Assembly (NCBI RefSeq): GCF_003182155.1
Contig: NZ_QGTG01000001.1
Location: 2,104,991 to 2,168,990, forward strand
From: Chitinophaga sp. S165
GTDB taxonomy: Bacteria; Bacteroidota; Bacteroidia; Chitinophagales; Chitinophagaceae
DNA length: 64,000 nucleotides
Direction of reading: 5' to 3'
The translations under genes and the position numbers were made by a program. This document shows, piece by piece, positions 1-8,724 of this stretch. Position 1 is the stretch's first letter. The number at the start of each line of letters is the position of its first letter. The notes below the pieces were generated by a model that was not told the origin of the DNA, made no database searches, and was given only the letters and a program-made list of their open reading frames with translations.

Positions 1-501
1 GCCTTCTGCGAACAAAAAGCCGCCACATCCTGCATCTCCCTGATACAGCGCTATCCCGAAAAGGACAGGCTGGTACAGGAATTAGCGCCTATTGTAACAG
101 AAGAATGGGGACACTTCCGCCAGGTATTGGCCGAGATGCGCAAACGCGGTTATACACTGGGAAGACAGCGGAAAGACGTGTATGTTAATGCCCTGATGAC
201 ACATCAGCAGAAAGGTGGCGACCCGCAATCAGTACTGCTGGACAGACTGCTCATCTTTGCTCTGATCGAAGCCCGCAGTTGCGAGCGTTTCCGCTTGCTG
301 AGCGAGGGATTGGAAGATGATTATCTGCGGGAATTCTACCGTAAGTTCATGATATCTGAAGCAGGCCACTATCGCCTCTTTATAGATCTCGCCAATGAGT
401 ACGTACCGGAAGACAAAGTAAGGACCCGCTGGCAGGAATGGCTGAATATAGAAGCTGAGATCATCAATAACCTGGAGGTCAGAGGTGACAGGATGCACTA
501 G
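1..501 (+). CDS. miaE: tRNA-(ms2io6A)-hydroxylase MiaE, 3' part (5' end outside window)
   Basis: The reading frame is open from base 1 to the stop at 499-501, so the N-terminus lies outside the window. MiaE is a non-haem di-iron monooxygenase that hydroxylates the isopentenyl group of ms2i6A37 in tRNA. Visible di-iron ligand motifs are EEWGHF near the start of the fragment, then a helix with EARSCERF and the EAGHY motif, which is the ferritin-like E/ExxH pattern of this family. The substrate-making enzyme MiaB is encoded about 30 kb away at 30532-31953, so the cell has both later steps of this modification. The stop codon shares the four bases CTAG with the stop of the opposite-strand patatin gene. 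Family assignment is confident; the missing start prevents a length check. Confidence 0.88.
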   Translation, partial: AFCEQKAATSCISLIQRYPEKDRLVQELAPIVTEEWGHFRQVLAEMRKRGYTLGRQRKDVYVNALMTHQQKGGDPQSVLLDRLLIFALIEARSCERFRLLSEGLEDDYLREFYRKFMISEAGHYRLFIDLANEYVPEDKVRTRWQEWLNIEAEIINNLEVRGDRMH

Positions 502-2738
502 AAATTGAAGCCGATGTTCACATACATCCGCAAACGGCCATCCTGATCGCAATACATCACGGAGGCTTCTATTGGTCCGAGGAAGGAGGAATAACCTCCT
601 GTCAATCCGTACCCACTCATGTACTTATACTTAGCGGAAACATCTCCCAGGAAATCGTATAAAGCTACACCTGCACGGGGAATGGCATAGGTGTTCCGCA
701 TGAACTCATATTGATAGGATAACTGGATGGTAGCTGCACTTGATGTCGTGATCTCAGCCTCCCTGATACCCACTATCGGCAGCTGATTGCGGATGACGTT
801 ATTCAGCCCTCCCAATAAGAATGCATTCACAGGGCCCTGGCGGTGACTGAAGTTGGCTGCGCCTCCCAACTGTACCTGCAAAGTACCGTTGTAATTGAAA
901 GGGATATTGTACTTCATCTGCATCAGCGTACGCTGATAATTATTGAAATTGTAATTATAATCTTCCGGCAATACCTCAACCCCGTCTTTATAGAGACGGT
1001 ATCCCTCCTGCTGACGATATACCCAGCCAGATTCCAGCTGGAAATCTACACCACGACGCGGATAAACCTTCCTGTCGAGGGAGTTAATACCGACATACAC
1101 ATAACTGTTCATCTGATTGCCATTTCCTCTCAGCACTTCAACAGATTCGTACCGGGGATTGATATTCAGAAACTCATAGCGTGAACCAATACCCACTGCC
1201 ATCATGCTGTTCAGTGTGTACTGGAAACGGATATCACCACTCAGATATTTCAGGTGATATTCCATCTGCCGTTTATAGTCTTTATATAAGGTTAGCGCAT
1301 TGTCCTCGAAATAGCCACCAAGCCCAAACCCAAAGTTCCTTTTCGGACCCAGGTATTTAAAGAACTCTGCCAATACCCGCGGATTTTCTCCTATTGCCAC
1401 ACTCACAAATGCACGGGAGTTCGGTACAACGAAGTTGCGCTGTGTAATGTTCATGATAGCACTGGCATTGGTAAAGCTGTTATATTGCAAGGCGAATTTC
1501 ACGTAGGTCAGCGGGTTCTCTTCTACTGAAATATCCATCACACTTTTACCATCTCCTTTTGGTTCCAGCTGATAGGTGATCATCTTGTAAAAACGGGTAC
1601 CAAATACGTTCAGCACCGCTTCCTTGATATCAGTAGGTGTGTAACATCCTCCTTTCAGTAATCCTAATCTTCCGAGGAAAAAGCTTTCGTCAGAATGTAC
1701 CAGGCCCGTTACTTTTATATCCGTCAGTTCTATGTCGGGCGTGAAGGGTAAGCGGTTCTTGCGGAAAGGTGTTTCCGGCGGATAAAGCGCGTTTAATGAA
1801 TCTGCCATCTGTTTGAATACAGGGTACAATTCAGCGCCTTTTTTCTTGCCGATATCCAGCAGAGAATCCACACTGCCAAAGCTGGCAGCGCTATAATTAT
1901 CCAGGTGATGCTGAATGTAGATGTCCGTTAGCTTTTTTGCCTGCTTAAAATCATCTGCATCTTTATAGAAACCAAGTTGGTAGATAATATCCAGTGGCGT
2001 GACCAGCTGTTCCGCTTTCCTTAATCCACCACTCACATTGGAACCGATAACAAGGTCAGCACCCATCTCTTTTGCTGTAATAACAGGGAAGTTGCGCACT
2101 ACACCACCATCCACCAGCTTCTTATCGCCGATCTTTACGGCTGTGAACACAGAAGGGATTGCCATGCTGGCGCGGATAGCAGTAACAATATCGCCCGTAT
2201 CGAGGGTTACGACCTCGCCGGTGGTAACATCGGTAGCAATACATTTAAAAGGAATGTCGAATTGGGAAAAATCTTTCACCCCATTCACCGGCCAGCATAA
2301 CCGCGCCAGTTCTAACCACAACTGCTCACCGGCTATTACGCCGGATGCCAGTTTGGGTTTCCCGTATTCAAATGGGATCTCTATCAGGTATTTATTGTAT
2401 TCCCTTTTTTCTTCGAAGGAGATGTCGGTAAGTACAGGCTGATTAGAGAACAGGTTATCCCAGTCCATCTGGCGGGCCATCTTTTCTATCGTATCGCCGG
2501 AATACCCCATGGCATAGAGTGATCCGATAATACTGCCCATACTCGTACCCGTAATATAGTCCACTTTCAGGCCGGCACTGTCCAGCGCCTGCAGAATGCC
2601 AATATGCGCCAGCCCTTTGGCGCCACCGCCACTCAGGGTCAGACCTATCTTAGGCCTCTTCCCTCCCTCCTGCGCAAAAACCAATGCAGGTAAAAGGAGT
2701 AGGGTGAAAAAATAAACTAAAGCCGGGCGTTTACGCAT
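498..2738 (-). CDS. Patatin-like phospholipase with C-terminal BamA-like beta-barrel
   Basis: The product (746 aa) has a signal peptide (about 1-22, ending VFA|Q). A patatin domain follows, with the oxyanion loop GGGAKG (37-42), the nucleophile Ser66 in GTSMG and the catalytic Asp210 in DGG. A POTRA-like segment (about 330-400) and an Omp85/BamA-type barrel that ends in a C-terminal Phe (NIGFNF) complete it. This order is that of PlpD/type Vd proteins, in which the barrel anchors a phospholipase at the cell surface or in the periplasm. An in-frame TTG 36 bases upstream could extend it, but ATG at 2738 gives a normal signal peptide (MRKRP followed by a hydrophobic core), so I chose it. The gene is convergent with miaE and shares the CTAG stop overlap. 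The lipid substrate cannot be inferred. Confidence 0.87.
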   Translation of the reverse strand: MRKRPALVYFFTLLLLPALVFAQEGGKRPKIGLTLSGGGAKGLAHIGILQALDSAGLKVDYITGTSMGSIIGSLYAMGYSGDTIEKMARQMDWDNLFSNQPVLTDISFEEKREYNKYLIEIPFEYGKPKLASGVIAGEQLWLELARLCWPVNGVKDFSQFDIPFKCIATDVTTGEVVTLDTGDIVTAIRASMAIPSVFTAVKIGDKKLVDGGVVRNFPVITAKEMGADLVIGSNVSGGLRKAEQLVTPLDIIYQLGFYKDADDFKQAKKLTDIYIQHHLDNYSAASFGSVDSLLDIGKKKGAELYPVFKQMADSLNALYPPETPFRKNRLPFTPDIELTDIKVTGLVHSDESFFLGRLGLLKGGCYTPTDIKEAVLNVFGTRFYKMITYQLEPKGDGKSVMDISVEENPLTYVKFALQYNSFTNASAIMNITQRNFVVPNSRAFVSVAIGENPRVLAEFFKYLGPKRNFGFGLGGYFEDNALTLYKDYKRQMEYHLKYLSGDIRFQYTLNSMMAVGIGSRYEFLNINPRYESVEVLRGNGNQMNSYVYVGINSLDRKVYPRRGVDFQLESGWVYRQQEGYRLYKDGVEVLPEDYNYNFNNYQRTLMQMKYNIPFNYNGTLQVQLGGAANFSHRQGPVNAFLLGGLNNVIRNQLPIVGIREAEITTSSAATIQLSYQYEFMRNTYAIPRAGVALYDFLGDVSAKYKYMSGYGLTGGYSSFLGPIEASVMYCDQDGRLRMYVNIGFNF

Positions 2739-2903
2739 ATAAAGTCTTGAGTAGAGCAATCCTGAAGTCCCCAATAAAGTTAATAGAAATACTTATAATA
2801 TCAGACGGCTTATCGCCCTCTTACCACTATAGAAAAAGTAAGTAGTATAACATTTACAACAATTTCCCTATATTATACATCCGTATCAACCAAGTAACCA
2901 CGT

Positions 2904-4388
2904 ATGAATAACAGCAAAATTTCTCAATCCATCTGGCAGGTAATACTGGCCTCTTCCGCAGGAACGCTAATAGAATGGTATGATTTCTACATTTTTGGGA
3001 GTCTTTCAGCCATTATCTCCCAGAAGTTCTTTCCGCCCAGCAATCCTGATCTGGCCTACATTGCCACACTTGCCACCTTTGCTGTGGGATTTATTGTAAG
3101 ACCTTTCGGCGCTATCGTATTCGGCAGACTGGGAGACATTGTAGGTCGTAAGTACACCTTTCTGCTTACCCTGATGATCATGGGTGGCTCTACTTTTGCC
3201 ATTGGCCTCATACCCGGTTATGAAAGTATCGGTATCCTTGCACCTATTATCGTATTGGTGTTGAGGTTATTGCAGGGCCTTGCCCTGGGAGGTGAATATG
3301 GCGGCGCCGCTACCTATGTCGCCGAACATTCTCCCCATCATCAGCGCGGGTATTACACCAGTTTTATTCAGACGACGGCCACCTTGGGACTTTTTGTTTC
3401 CCTTGCGGTCATCCTGATCACCCGTGCCAGTCTGACCACTGAAGACTTTAACAGCTGGGGATGGCGTATTCCTTTCTGGCTGTCCATTGTGCTGGTGGTC
3501 ATGTCATATTATATCCGTATCCGTCTGCACGAATCGCCTCTTTTTCTTCAACTGAAATCGGAGGGAAAAACTTCACGGAATCCTATTAAAGAAAGTTTCG
3601 GTAAAAAGGAGAACCTCCGGCTGGTATTGCTGGCGCTCTTCGGCGCTGCCATGGGACAAGGCGTGATCTGGTACACCGGTCAGTTCTATGCCCTCTCCTT
3701 CCTGCAAAAAACGATGCAGGTTGAATTCGTACAATCCAATATTATCATAGCAGTGGCCCTTTTACTGGGTACTCCTTTCTTTATATATTTCGGAAAGCTG
3801 TCTGATAAAATAGGGCGTAAAAAGATCATGATGACAGGCATGCTGGTCGCTGCGCTGGCTTATTATCCTATTTATGCCGGCATGGACCGCGTGGCAGACA
3901 TCAGCCTGAAAACAGAGGATACATCTCAGTACAGTATCCAGAATTCCATCTCCCGGAATGATAAAATGCAAAACATTGAGAAGTCAGTGAAGACTAGAGT
4001 TTTTACTGACGGGGCAAAGGCCAGGGAAACCGTTACAGTAACGGACGGAAAAACTGAAACAGTAAAAGAGCTTATTGTCAGCAATGCTCAACTATGGTGG
4101 CTGATACTATTGGTATTTGTACAGGTGATCTTCGTAACCATGGTATACGGTCCGATTGCGGCTTTCCTGGTAGAGCTCTTCCCTACCCGCATCAGGTATA
4201 CTTCCATGTCCTTACCTTATCATATCGGGAATGGGGTTTTCGGGGGATTGTTGCCAACTGTATCGACCTTACTCGTAACGCAAACCCACAATCATCTTGC
4301 GGGCTTGTTATACCCGATCATCGTTGCGCTGATCTGTTTTGTGATCGGCGTAGTGGGCATTAAGGGGAATATGATCAATCAGGATTAA
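2904..4388 (+). CDS. MFS transporter, metabolite:H+ symporter (ProP/KgtP-like) family
   Basis: This 494-aa inner-membrane protein has about 12 hydrophobic segments. It carries the family marker GTLIEWYDFYIFG near the N-terminus and the MFS loop motif GRLGDIVGRK between helices 2 and 3, repeated as GKLSDKIGRKK in the second half. These are hallmarks of the metabolite/H+ symporter family (proline/betaine, alpha-ketoglutarate, shikimate); the substrate is not predictable. A hydrophilic stretch of about 65 residues (roughly 330-395), rich in Lys, Thr and Asp, sits between helices 9 and 10 and would be periplasmic; classical members have a short loop there. The gene stands alone and ends at a strong bidirectional hairpin. 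Upstream (2739-2903) is AT-rich with no clear promoter element. Confidence 0.85.
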   Translation: MNNSKISQSIWQVILASSAGTLIEWYDFYIFGSLSAIISQKFFPPSNPDLAYIATLATFAVGFIVRPFGAIVFGRLGDIVGRKYTFLLTLMIMGGSTFAIGLIPGYESIGILAPIIVLVLRLLQGLALGGEYGGAATYVAEHSPHHQRGYYTSFIQTTATLGLFVSLAVILITRASLTTEDFNSWGWRIPFWLSIVLVVMSYYIRIRLHESPLFLQLKSEGKTSRNPIKESFGKKENLRLVLLALFGAAMGQGVIWYTGQFYALSFLQKTMQVEFVQSNIIIAVALLLGTPFFIYFGKLSDKIGRKKIMMTGMLVAALAYYPIYAGMDRVADISLKTEDTSQYSIQNSISRNDKMQNIEKSVKTRVFTDGAKARETVTVTDGKTETVKELIVSNAQLWWLILLVFVQVIFVTMVYGPIAAFLVELFPTRIRYTSMSLPYHIGNGVFGGLLPTVSTLLVTQTHNHLAGLLYPIIVALICFVIGVVGIKGNMINQD

Positions 4389-4407
4389 TCAAACATTTAT
4401 CAATACA

Positions 4408-4445
4408 AATAACAATGCCGCGACGATCATCGCGGCATTGTTATT
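4408..4445. terminator. Bidirectional intrinsic terminator (16-bp perfect stem)
   Basis: Arms 4408-4423 and 4430-4445 are perfect reverse complements around a 6-base loop. The stem is GC-rich in the middle (GCCGCGA) and flanked by A/T on both sides, so it can act on either strand. It lies exactly between the convergent MFS and GSCFA genes and abuts the GSCFA stop codon. Confidence 0.85.
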
Positions 4446-5426
4446 TTATCGTCCTTCAAAATAGGCCAGATCATCTTCCAGATGCAGGAAAGGATGCTGC
4501 TCCATTAACTGCTTCGTTTTCTTTGCGTAGGTTTGCAGGAATTGCTGATGCTGATTACTTAACGGATTGAAAGGCCTGTGTTGCCTGGCCCGGTTGATCT
4601 CTGCTACCAGCGGCAGCAAACGACGTCCGTCCTCACTTACACAGCTGGCGGTAAAATGGTCCCAGACATAATTAACTGCCAATTCATTGGGATGTACCAG
4701 ATCTTCCTTATAAAAGCGATAATCACGCAGATCATCTATTACCAGTTCGTAAGCCGGAAAATAGAATAGCCGGTCAAATTTATTCACCAGGTGATGCACG
4801 GTCTGGATCAGAACAGCCTTACTGAGATTATTCTCCACTACGCCGTCCCTGGCATAACGCACAGGGCTTATTGTAAACATGATCTTTACTTTCCTGTTCC
4901 TGAAGAAAAGGCGGTGCATGAGGTTATCCAATGCAGAAATAGCATCTGGCGGAGAGAGTAATTTCTTATGGAAACGGGAAGCCGGCACTTTGTGACAGTT
5001 GCCAACCACCTGGTTGCCTTCGGCAAGTGAATACATATAGGCAGAGCCCAATGTAATGATCAGCCAATCTGCCTCTTCCAGCCGTTTAGCAGCCAGTTCC
5101 TGCTGTGTATTGATGCCTGCCAGTACCTGTTCAGGTTCCATACCGGAGAAACGGCTGTGATGGTCCCAGCTATGCCACAGATCACCATGAGAAAAGAGAT
5201 CGTCTGCGGTATATTGTTTTCCATCCAGGTAGGTATGCAGCGCCTGGGTGATACTGATCGGGTTATATAAAATGCCATGCGGATTTACCAGGGCATCAAA
5301 ATGATATTGTTGTAAACGTTCCCCTATTTCCTCCGCAAAACAGGAACCTGTCATCAATATCTTATCGTCATATTGGACAGGTGTTGCAAGCGGTGGAACG
5401 GGAAAAGTCAGGCGAAAGTTTGTCAT
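4446..5426 (-). CDS. GSCFA domain protein
   Basis: The 326-aa product carries the motif that names the family, GSCFAEEIGERL (about residues 27-38), followed by NPHGILYNP, and later DLVHPNELAVNYVW. GSCFA proteins are related to SGNH/GDSL-type hydrolases; a catalytic role is inferred from the Ser of GSCFA and the Asp/His of DLVHPN. The substrate is unknown. No signal peptide is visible, so it is probably cytoplasmic. It is the last gene of a minus-strand run (NUDIX, RlmB, HMG-CoA lyase-like, GSCFA) with a 9-base gap to the gene before it. Confidence 0.85.
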   Translation of the reverse strand: MTNFRLTFPVPPLATPVQYDDKILMTGSCFAEEIGERLQQYHFDALVNPHGILYNPISITQALHTYLDGKQYTADDLFSHGDLWHSWDHHSRFSGMEPEQVLAGINTQQELAAKRLEEADWLIITLGSAYMYSLAEGNQVVGNCHKVPASRFHKKLLSPPDAISALDNLMHRLFFRNRKVKIMFTISPVRYARDGVVENNLSKAVLIQTVHHLVNKFDRLFYFPAYELVIDDLRDYRFYKEDLVHPNELAVNYVWDHFTASCVSEDGRRLLPLVAEINRARQHRPFNPLSNQHQQFLQTYAKKTKQLMEQHPFLHLEDDLAYFEGR

Positions 5427-5435
5427 GTTGGAAGA

Positions 5436-6281
5436 CTAATAAAAAATACTGTCCGCAATGTCCCGGGCTAACTGGAAAGCCGTCATATCAAGGCCCAGCG
5501 CCTCGTGGTGTTGCACGCTGAAATCAAGCAAACGCTCCGTGGCCAGGTTTCCCACCAGGTCATTATGCGCCATCGGACAGCCCCCTATTCCTTTAATGGC
5601 GCTATCAAAACGCCTGCATCCCTGTGCGTAGGCAGCCGCTACCTTCTCTTCCCATTTGTCAGGGGCAGAATGAAAATGCGCGCCAAACTCCACGTTAGGA
5701 TAGGCAGGTATCAGTGTAGAGAACAATTTGGTAATGACTTCCGGATTGGCTACCCCTACGGTATCTGCCAGGGAAATCGTTGTAATATCCCGCTTTACCA
5801 GTTCATCCACCCAGAGGAGGGCGATAGAAGCATCATAAACATCCCCGTAAGGGTTTCCAAAGCCCATAGAGATATAAACCACCAGTTGTTTACTATTCTT
5901 GATACACAGTTCCTGGAGGGTCTCCACCAGTTCCATTGACGCGGCAATGGTCTTGTTGGTATTCCGCAGCTGGAACGTTTCTGATATGGAAAAAGGATAT
6001 CCCAGGTAAGCGATCTCATCGAACACCACGGCTTCTTCTGCGCCCCGCTGATTCGCTACGATGGTCAGCAGTTTACTTTTTGTGCCGGTCATCTCCAGCC
6101 GTGGGATCACTTCAGCAGTATCCGCCATCTGGGGGATGGTTTTAGGAGATACGAAGCTGCCGCAATCGAGGGTATTAAATCCTACTTTCAGCAAAGCATT
6201 CAGATATGCTACCTTTTCATCCGTGCTTATTAACCTGTGCCAGCCTTGCATGGCATCACGTGGACATTCGATCAGTTTCAT
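5436..6281 (-). CDS. Hydroxymethylglutaryl-CoA lyase-like enzyme
   Basis: This 281-aa protein belongs to the HMGL/DRE-TIM metallolyase family. Visible features are the N-terminal RDAMQG (in place of the usual RDGLQ), SFVSPKTIPQMAD, the metal-binding pair in GAHFHSAP, and the C-terminal signature GIGGCPMAHNDLVGN containing the catalytic Cys. The expected reaction is cleavage of HMG-CoA to acetoacetate and acetyl-CoA in leucine or ketone-body breakdown. The Gly-to-Ala change in the first motif and CGSFV in place of the usual E-x-SFV leave open a related acyl-CoA lyase activity. The length is slightly below the roughly 300 aa of typical MvaB. It lies 13 bases downstream of rlmB and so is probably cotranscribed. 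Confidence 0.85.
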   Translation of the reverse strand: MKLIECPRDAMQGWHRLISTDEKVAYLNALLKVGFNTLDCGSFVSPKTIPQMADTAEVIPRLEMTGTKSKLLTIVANQRGAEEAVVFDEIAYLGYPFSISETFQLRNTNKTIAASMELVETLQELCIKNSKQLVVYISMGFGNPYGDVYDASIALLWVDELVKRDITTISLADTVGVANPEVITKLFSTLIPAYPNVEFGAHFHSAPDKWEEKVAAAYAQGCRRFDSAIKGIGGCPMAHNDLVGNLATERLLDFSVQHHEALGLDMTAFQLARDIADSIFY

Positions 6282-6294
6282 TTACTGGTGATTT

Positions 6295-7128
6295 TTATGC
6301 GCCTCTTTGCTTCATGGCTTCATACAGGATGATGCCTGCCGCAACAGATACGTTGAAGGATTCGAAGTTACCGGCCATAGGTATGTGGAACAGGGTATCT
6401 GACGCCTTCAGCAGAGCCGGGTATACACCCTTGTCTTCCGAGCCCATGATCACCGCTACCGGCTCCTGCAGCTGACAATCATACAGCTTTGTTTCAGCCT
6501 CCATCTCACTGGAAATCACTTTAATACCATTCAGGTGAAGGGTATCGATCGCTTTCAGCAAGCTATTCACCCGGCATACGGAGATCCTTTCCAGGGCGCC
6601 GGCAGACGATTTGATGGCTTCTTCATTCAGCGCAGCGATCCCCCTGTCAGGGATGATAATGGCCTGGGCGCCACAACAAACAGCACTACGGGCAATGGCC
6701 CCTATATTACGTACGTCAGTGATCCCATCAAGAATGAGGAACAAAGGCGTTTCTCCCTTATCGGTTACATGCGAGATCACATCCTGGAGGTCAAGGTAGT
6801 TGATCTGCCCTGTAATGGCAATAACACCCTGGTGATTGAATGAGGTCAGCGCATTCAGCTTTTCCACCGGTACGAGATTGATAGGAATGTTAACTTCCTC
6901 TGCTAACTTCCTGATCTGGGGGATGATATCCCCGGTTGCACCACGCAACATATAAATACGTTCGATTGCCTTCCCTGAGTTGATCGCTTCCACAACCGGC
7001 TGCCTGCCAATCACCATTGACGATGCCTTTGGTCTGGGGGCATGCTGGCGAAATCCACCAGGCTTTTTAAATCTTCTTTGTTCCATTATCTGCAAAGAAC
7101 GGAATTTAATACCAATTGGGGAATTCAT
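6295..7128 (-). CDS. rlmB: 23S rRNA (guanosine-2'-O-)-methyltransferase RlmB family (SpoU)
   Basis: This 277-aa SPOUT methyltransferase has an N-terminal substrate-binding domain (about 40-110, beginning IGRQPVVEAI). The three SpoU motifs follow: NIGAIARSAVCCGA (motif 1), VIMGSEDKGV (motif 2) and FNVSVAAGIILYE (motif 3, knot region with SAM). RlmB methylates G2251 in the peptidyl-transferase P loop of 23S rRNA. The start at 7128 is supported by AAGGAG just upstream and by an ATGA overlap with the NUDIX stop, suggesting translational coupling. An internal ATG at 7086 has no such site. Other SpoU paralogs such as TrmH are possible, but the N-terminal domain favours RlmB. Confidence 0.88.
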   Translation of the reverse strand: MNSPIGIKFRSLQIMEQRRFKKPGGFRQHAPRPKASSMVIGRQPVVEAINSGKAIERIYMLRGATGDIIPQIRKLAEEVNIPINLVPVEKLNALTSFNHQGVIAITGQINYLDLQDVISHVTDKGETPLFLILDGITDVRNIGAIARSAVCCGAQAIIIPDRGIAALNEEAIKSSAGALERISVCRVNSLLKAIDTLHLNGIKVISSEMEAETKLYDCQLQEPVAVIMGSEDKGVYPALLKASDTLFHIPMAGNFESFNVSVAAGIILYEAMKQRGA

Positions 7129-7682
7129 ATCTCTCCTTCGAGCATCATCAGTTTTATCTTCTGAATCGCCGCTATGGACAGGGAATCGGTGATCTCGAAG
7201 TTTTTGACCATCTGGTAGGCCGTCTCAAAAGGCACCCTTTTTACATACAGCTGCTCCGTTTCTTCCGGTTCGGCCGTCCTTTGCTCCAGCTGGCGGGCCA
7301 GATAAACCACCCCAGCCTCATCACATACAGAGTTTGACAGATGCATCCGCACAATGGGCGTCCAGCTTTCAGCTACGAGCCCGGTTTCTTCCAATAACTC
7401 CCTTTTGGCTCCTTCTAATGGATCTACCCCCAGCTTTCCCCCTCCCTCGGGGATCTCCCAGCTGAATTGTTCCAATGCCAGGCGGTATTGCCCTACCAGG
7501 TAAATATGATGCTCTTCATCGAGCGCCACCACCCCGATAGCCGTATTCTTAAAATGTACGATGCCGTAAATGCCTCTGCCTCCTGAGGGGTTCAGTACCT
7601 GGTGCTCGGTTACCTGGATCCAGGGATTATCATATTGCTTTTCGCTGGATAAGATCGTCCAGGGATTTATTTGTGTGTCCAT
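7125..7682 (-). CDS. NUDIX hydrolase (ADP-ribose pyrophosphatase-like)
   Basis: This 185-aa protein has a NUDIX box around residues 83-103 with the catalytic core RELLEETGL, preceded by WEIPEGGGKLG, as in ADP-ribose pyrophosphatases (NudF type). The box deviates in one place: the first Glu of the Gx5Ex7REUxEExGU consensus is Val (GVDPLEGAKRE), while the metal-binding REUxEE part is intact. The likely substrate is a nucleoside diphosphate sugar such as ADP-ribose. It is the first gene of the NUDIX-rlmB-HMGL-GSCFA run and overlaps rlmB by four bases. Confidence 0.87.
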   Translation of the reverse strand: MDTQINPWTILSSEKQYDNPWIQVTEHQVLNPSGGRGIYGIVHFKNTAIGVVALDEEHHIYLVGQYRLALEQFSWEIPEGGGKLGVDPLEGAKRELLEETGLVAESWTPIVRMHLSNSVCDEAGVVYLARQLEQRTAEPEETEQLYVKRVPFETAYQMVKNFEITDSLSIAAIQKIKLMMLEGEI

Positions 7683-7696
7683 ATAACAAAGAAAAC

Positions 7697-7730
7697 AAAA
7701 AAAAACCGCCTCGTTAAGAAACGAGACGGT
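7697..7730 (-). terminator. Intrinsic terminator (minus strand)
   Basis: Read on the minus strand, an 11-bp stem (arms 7720-7730 and 7705-7715, with one G-U pair) has a 4-base loop and is followed by a run of eight T. It sits downstream of the GNAT-DinB gene and just ahead of the NUDIX gene, separating the two minus-strand transcription units. Confidence 0.85.
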
Positions 7731-7791
7731 GTCAACCAGATGTCGGCGGTAAATACCTTTTGAACATCATACCTAAATCTAAATCGTATCT

Positions 7792-8724
7792 TTATAATAT
7801 TATTTTCACCTGTGACAGATGGTGTTTTAAATGCTCTAAATAATCCGTCACCACATATTCCAGTGTGACAGGTTCGTTCTCATTAATTTTTATCAGATGT
7901 TGTAATGCTCCCGCGGGTATGGCGCGTATAGTTAACGCCAAATGTTTATTCATCCCCGACCATAATTCAATCAATTCCTGCCAGCTGCTCAACTGCCAGG
8001 CTTGTCCCTTTACCCAAAAATCCTGTGTATAGCCAGGAATTTCCAACAAAGATATCTGTTGGGAACGTATAAAACGAACGTTATTATTAATTGCTGAATC
8101 AATTAAATGTCCAATTATCTCCTTTGGACTCCACTTACCTCTTGAAACCCGCTCTGCTGCTACTATTTCAGGGATCTGCAATAAAAGTGGCACAGCTGCA
8201 TTTATTGTTCTTATCAAGTTATCAGCAACTGCATAATGCCTGTTTTCTTCTCCAAATACTATTTCCATCTTGATCGTACTACGCTCGTACCGTCCTTCTT
8301 CAACGGATATTTCCCTGAATCCGAGTTTCTGATACATACTGATAGCAGGTACAAGTTTAGTATTAGAGTACAAGACAACTTTCTTCAATCCCCTCTTTCT
8401 CGCTACTTCCAGGATGCCTTCCGCCAATTTCCAGCCTATACGATGTCCCTGATATGCTTCGTCAACCGCCATCTTGGTCATTTCAGCCGATTCTGCGTCT
8501 ATAGTTTTTAACGCCACAGTGCCTACAATTGTTTCACCTATTGCTGCAAAAATGATATCTCCTCCTTTAGCAATGATATGCTGGTCCGGATTTCCGAGCA
8601 CATCCACATCGACCGGTTCCACTGTAAAATACTTCTCTATCCACCACTTGTTGAGGCGCTCAAAATGCGGCTGATAGGCCGGGATATAGTAAACTAATTT
8701 TACTTCATTACTTAGCGGCGCCAT
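7792..8724 (-). CDS. GNAT acetyltransferase - DinB-like fusion protein
   Basis: The 310-aa product has two parts. Residues about 1-155 form a GNAT fold with the acetyl-CoA loop in AYQGHRIGWKLAEG and the terminal MYQKLGF helix. Residues about 165-310 are a DinB/YfiT-type four-helix bundle with GHLIDSAINN and a C-terminal HLKHHL, which supply His residues at the usual metal positions. GNAT enzymes transfer acetyl groups to amines; DinB-like bundles often bind metal and act in thiol-linked chemistry, but the joint function is unknown. Start ATG 8724 lies inside the end of the EamA gene (17-bp overlap), so the two are cotranscribed. A strong terminator follows. Domain calls are firm; substrate and role are open. 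Confidence 0.82.
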   Translation of the reverse strand: MAPLSNEVKLVYYIPAYQPHFERLNKWWIEKYFTVEPVDVDVLGNPDQHIIAKGGDIIFAAIGETIVGTVALKTIDAESAEMTKMAVDEAYQGHRIGWKLAEGILEVARKRGLKKVVLYSNTKLVPAISMYQKLGFREISVEEGRYERSTIKMEIVFGEENRHYAVADNLIRTINAAVPLLLQIPEIVAAERVSRGKWSPKEIIGHLIDSAINNNVRFIRSQQISLLEIPGYTQDFWVKGQAWQLSSWQELIELWSGMNKHLALTIRAIPAGALQHLIKINENEPVTLEYVVTDYLEHLKHHLSQVKIIL

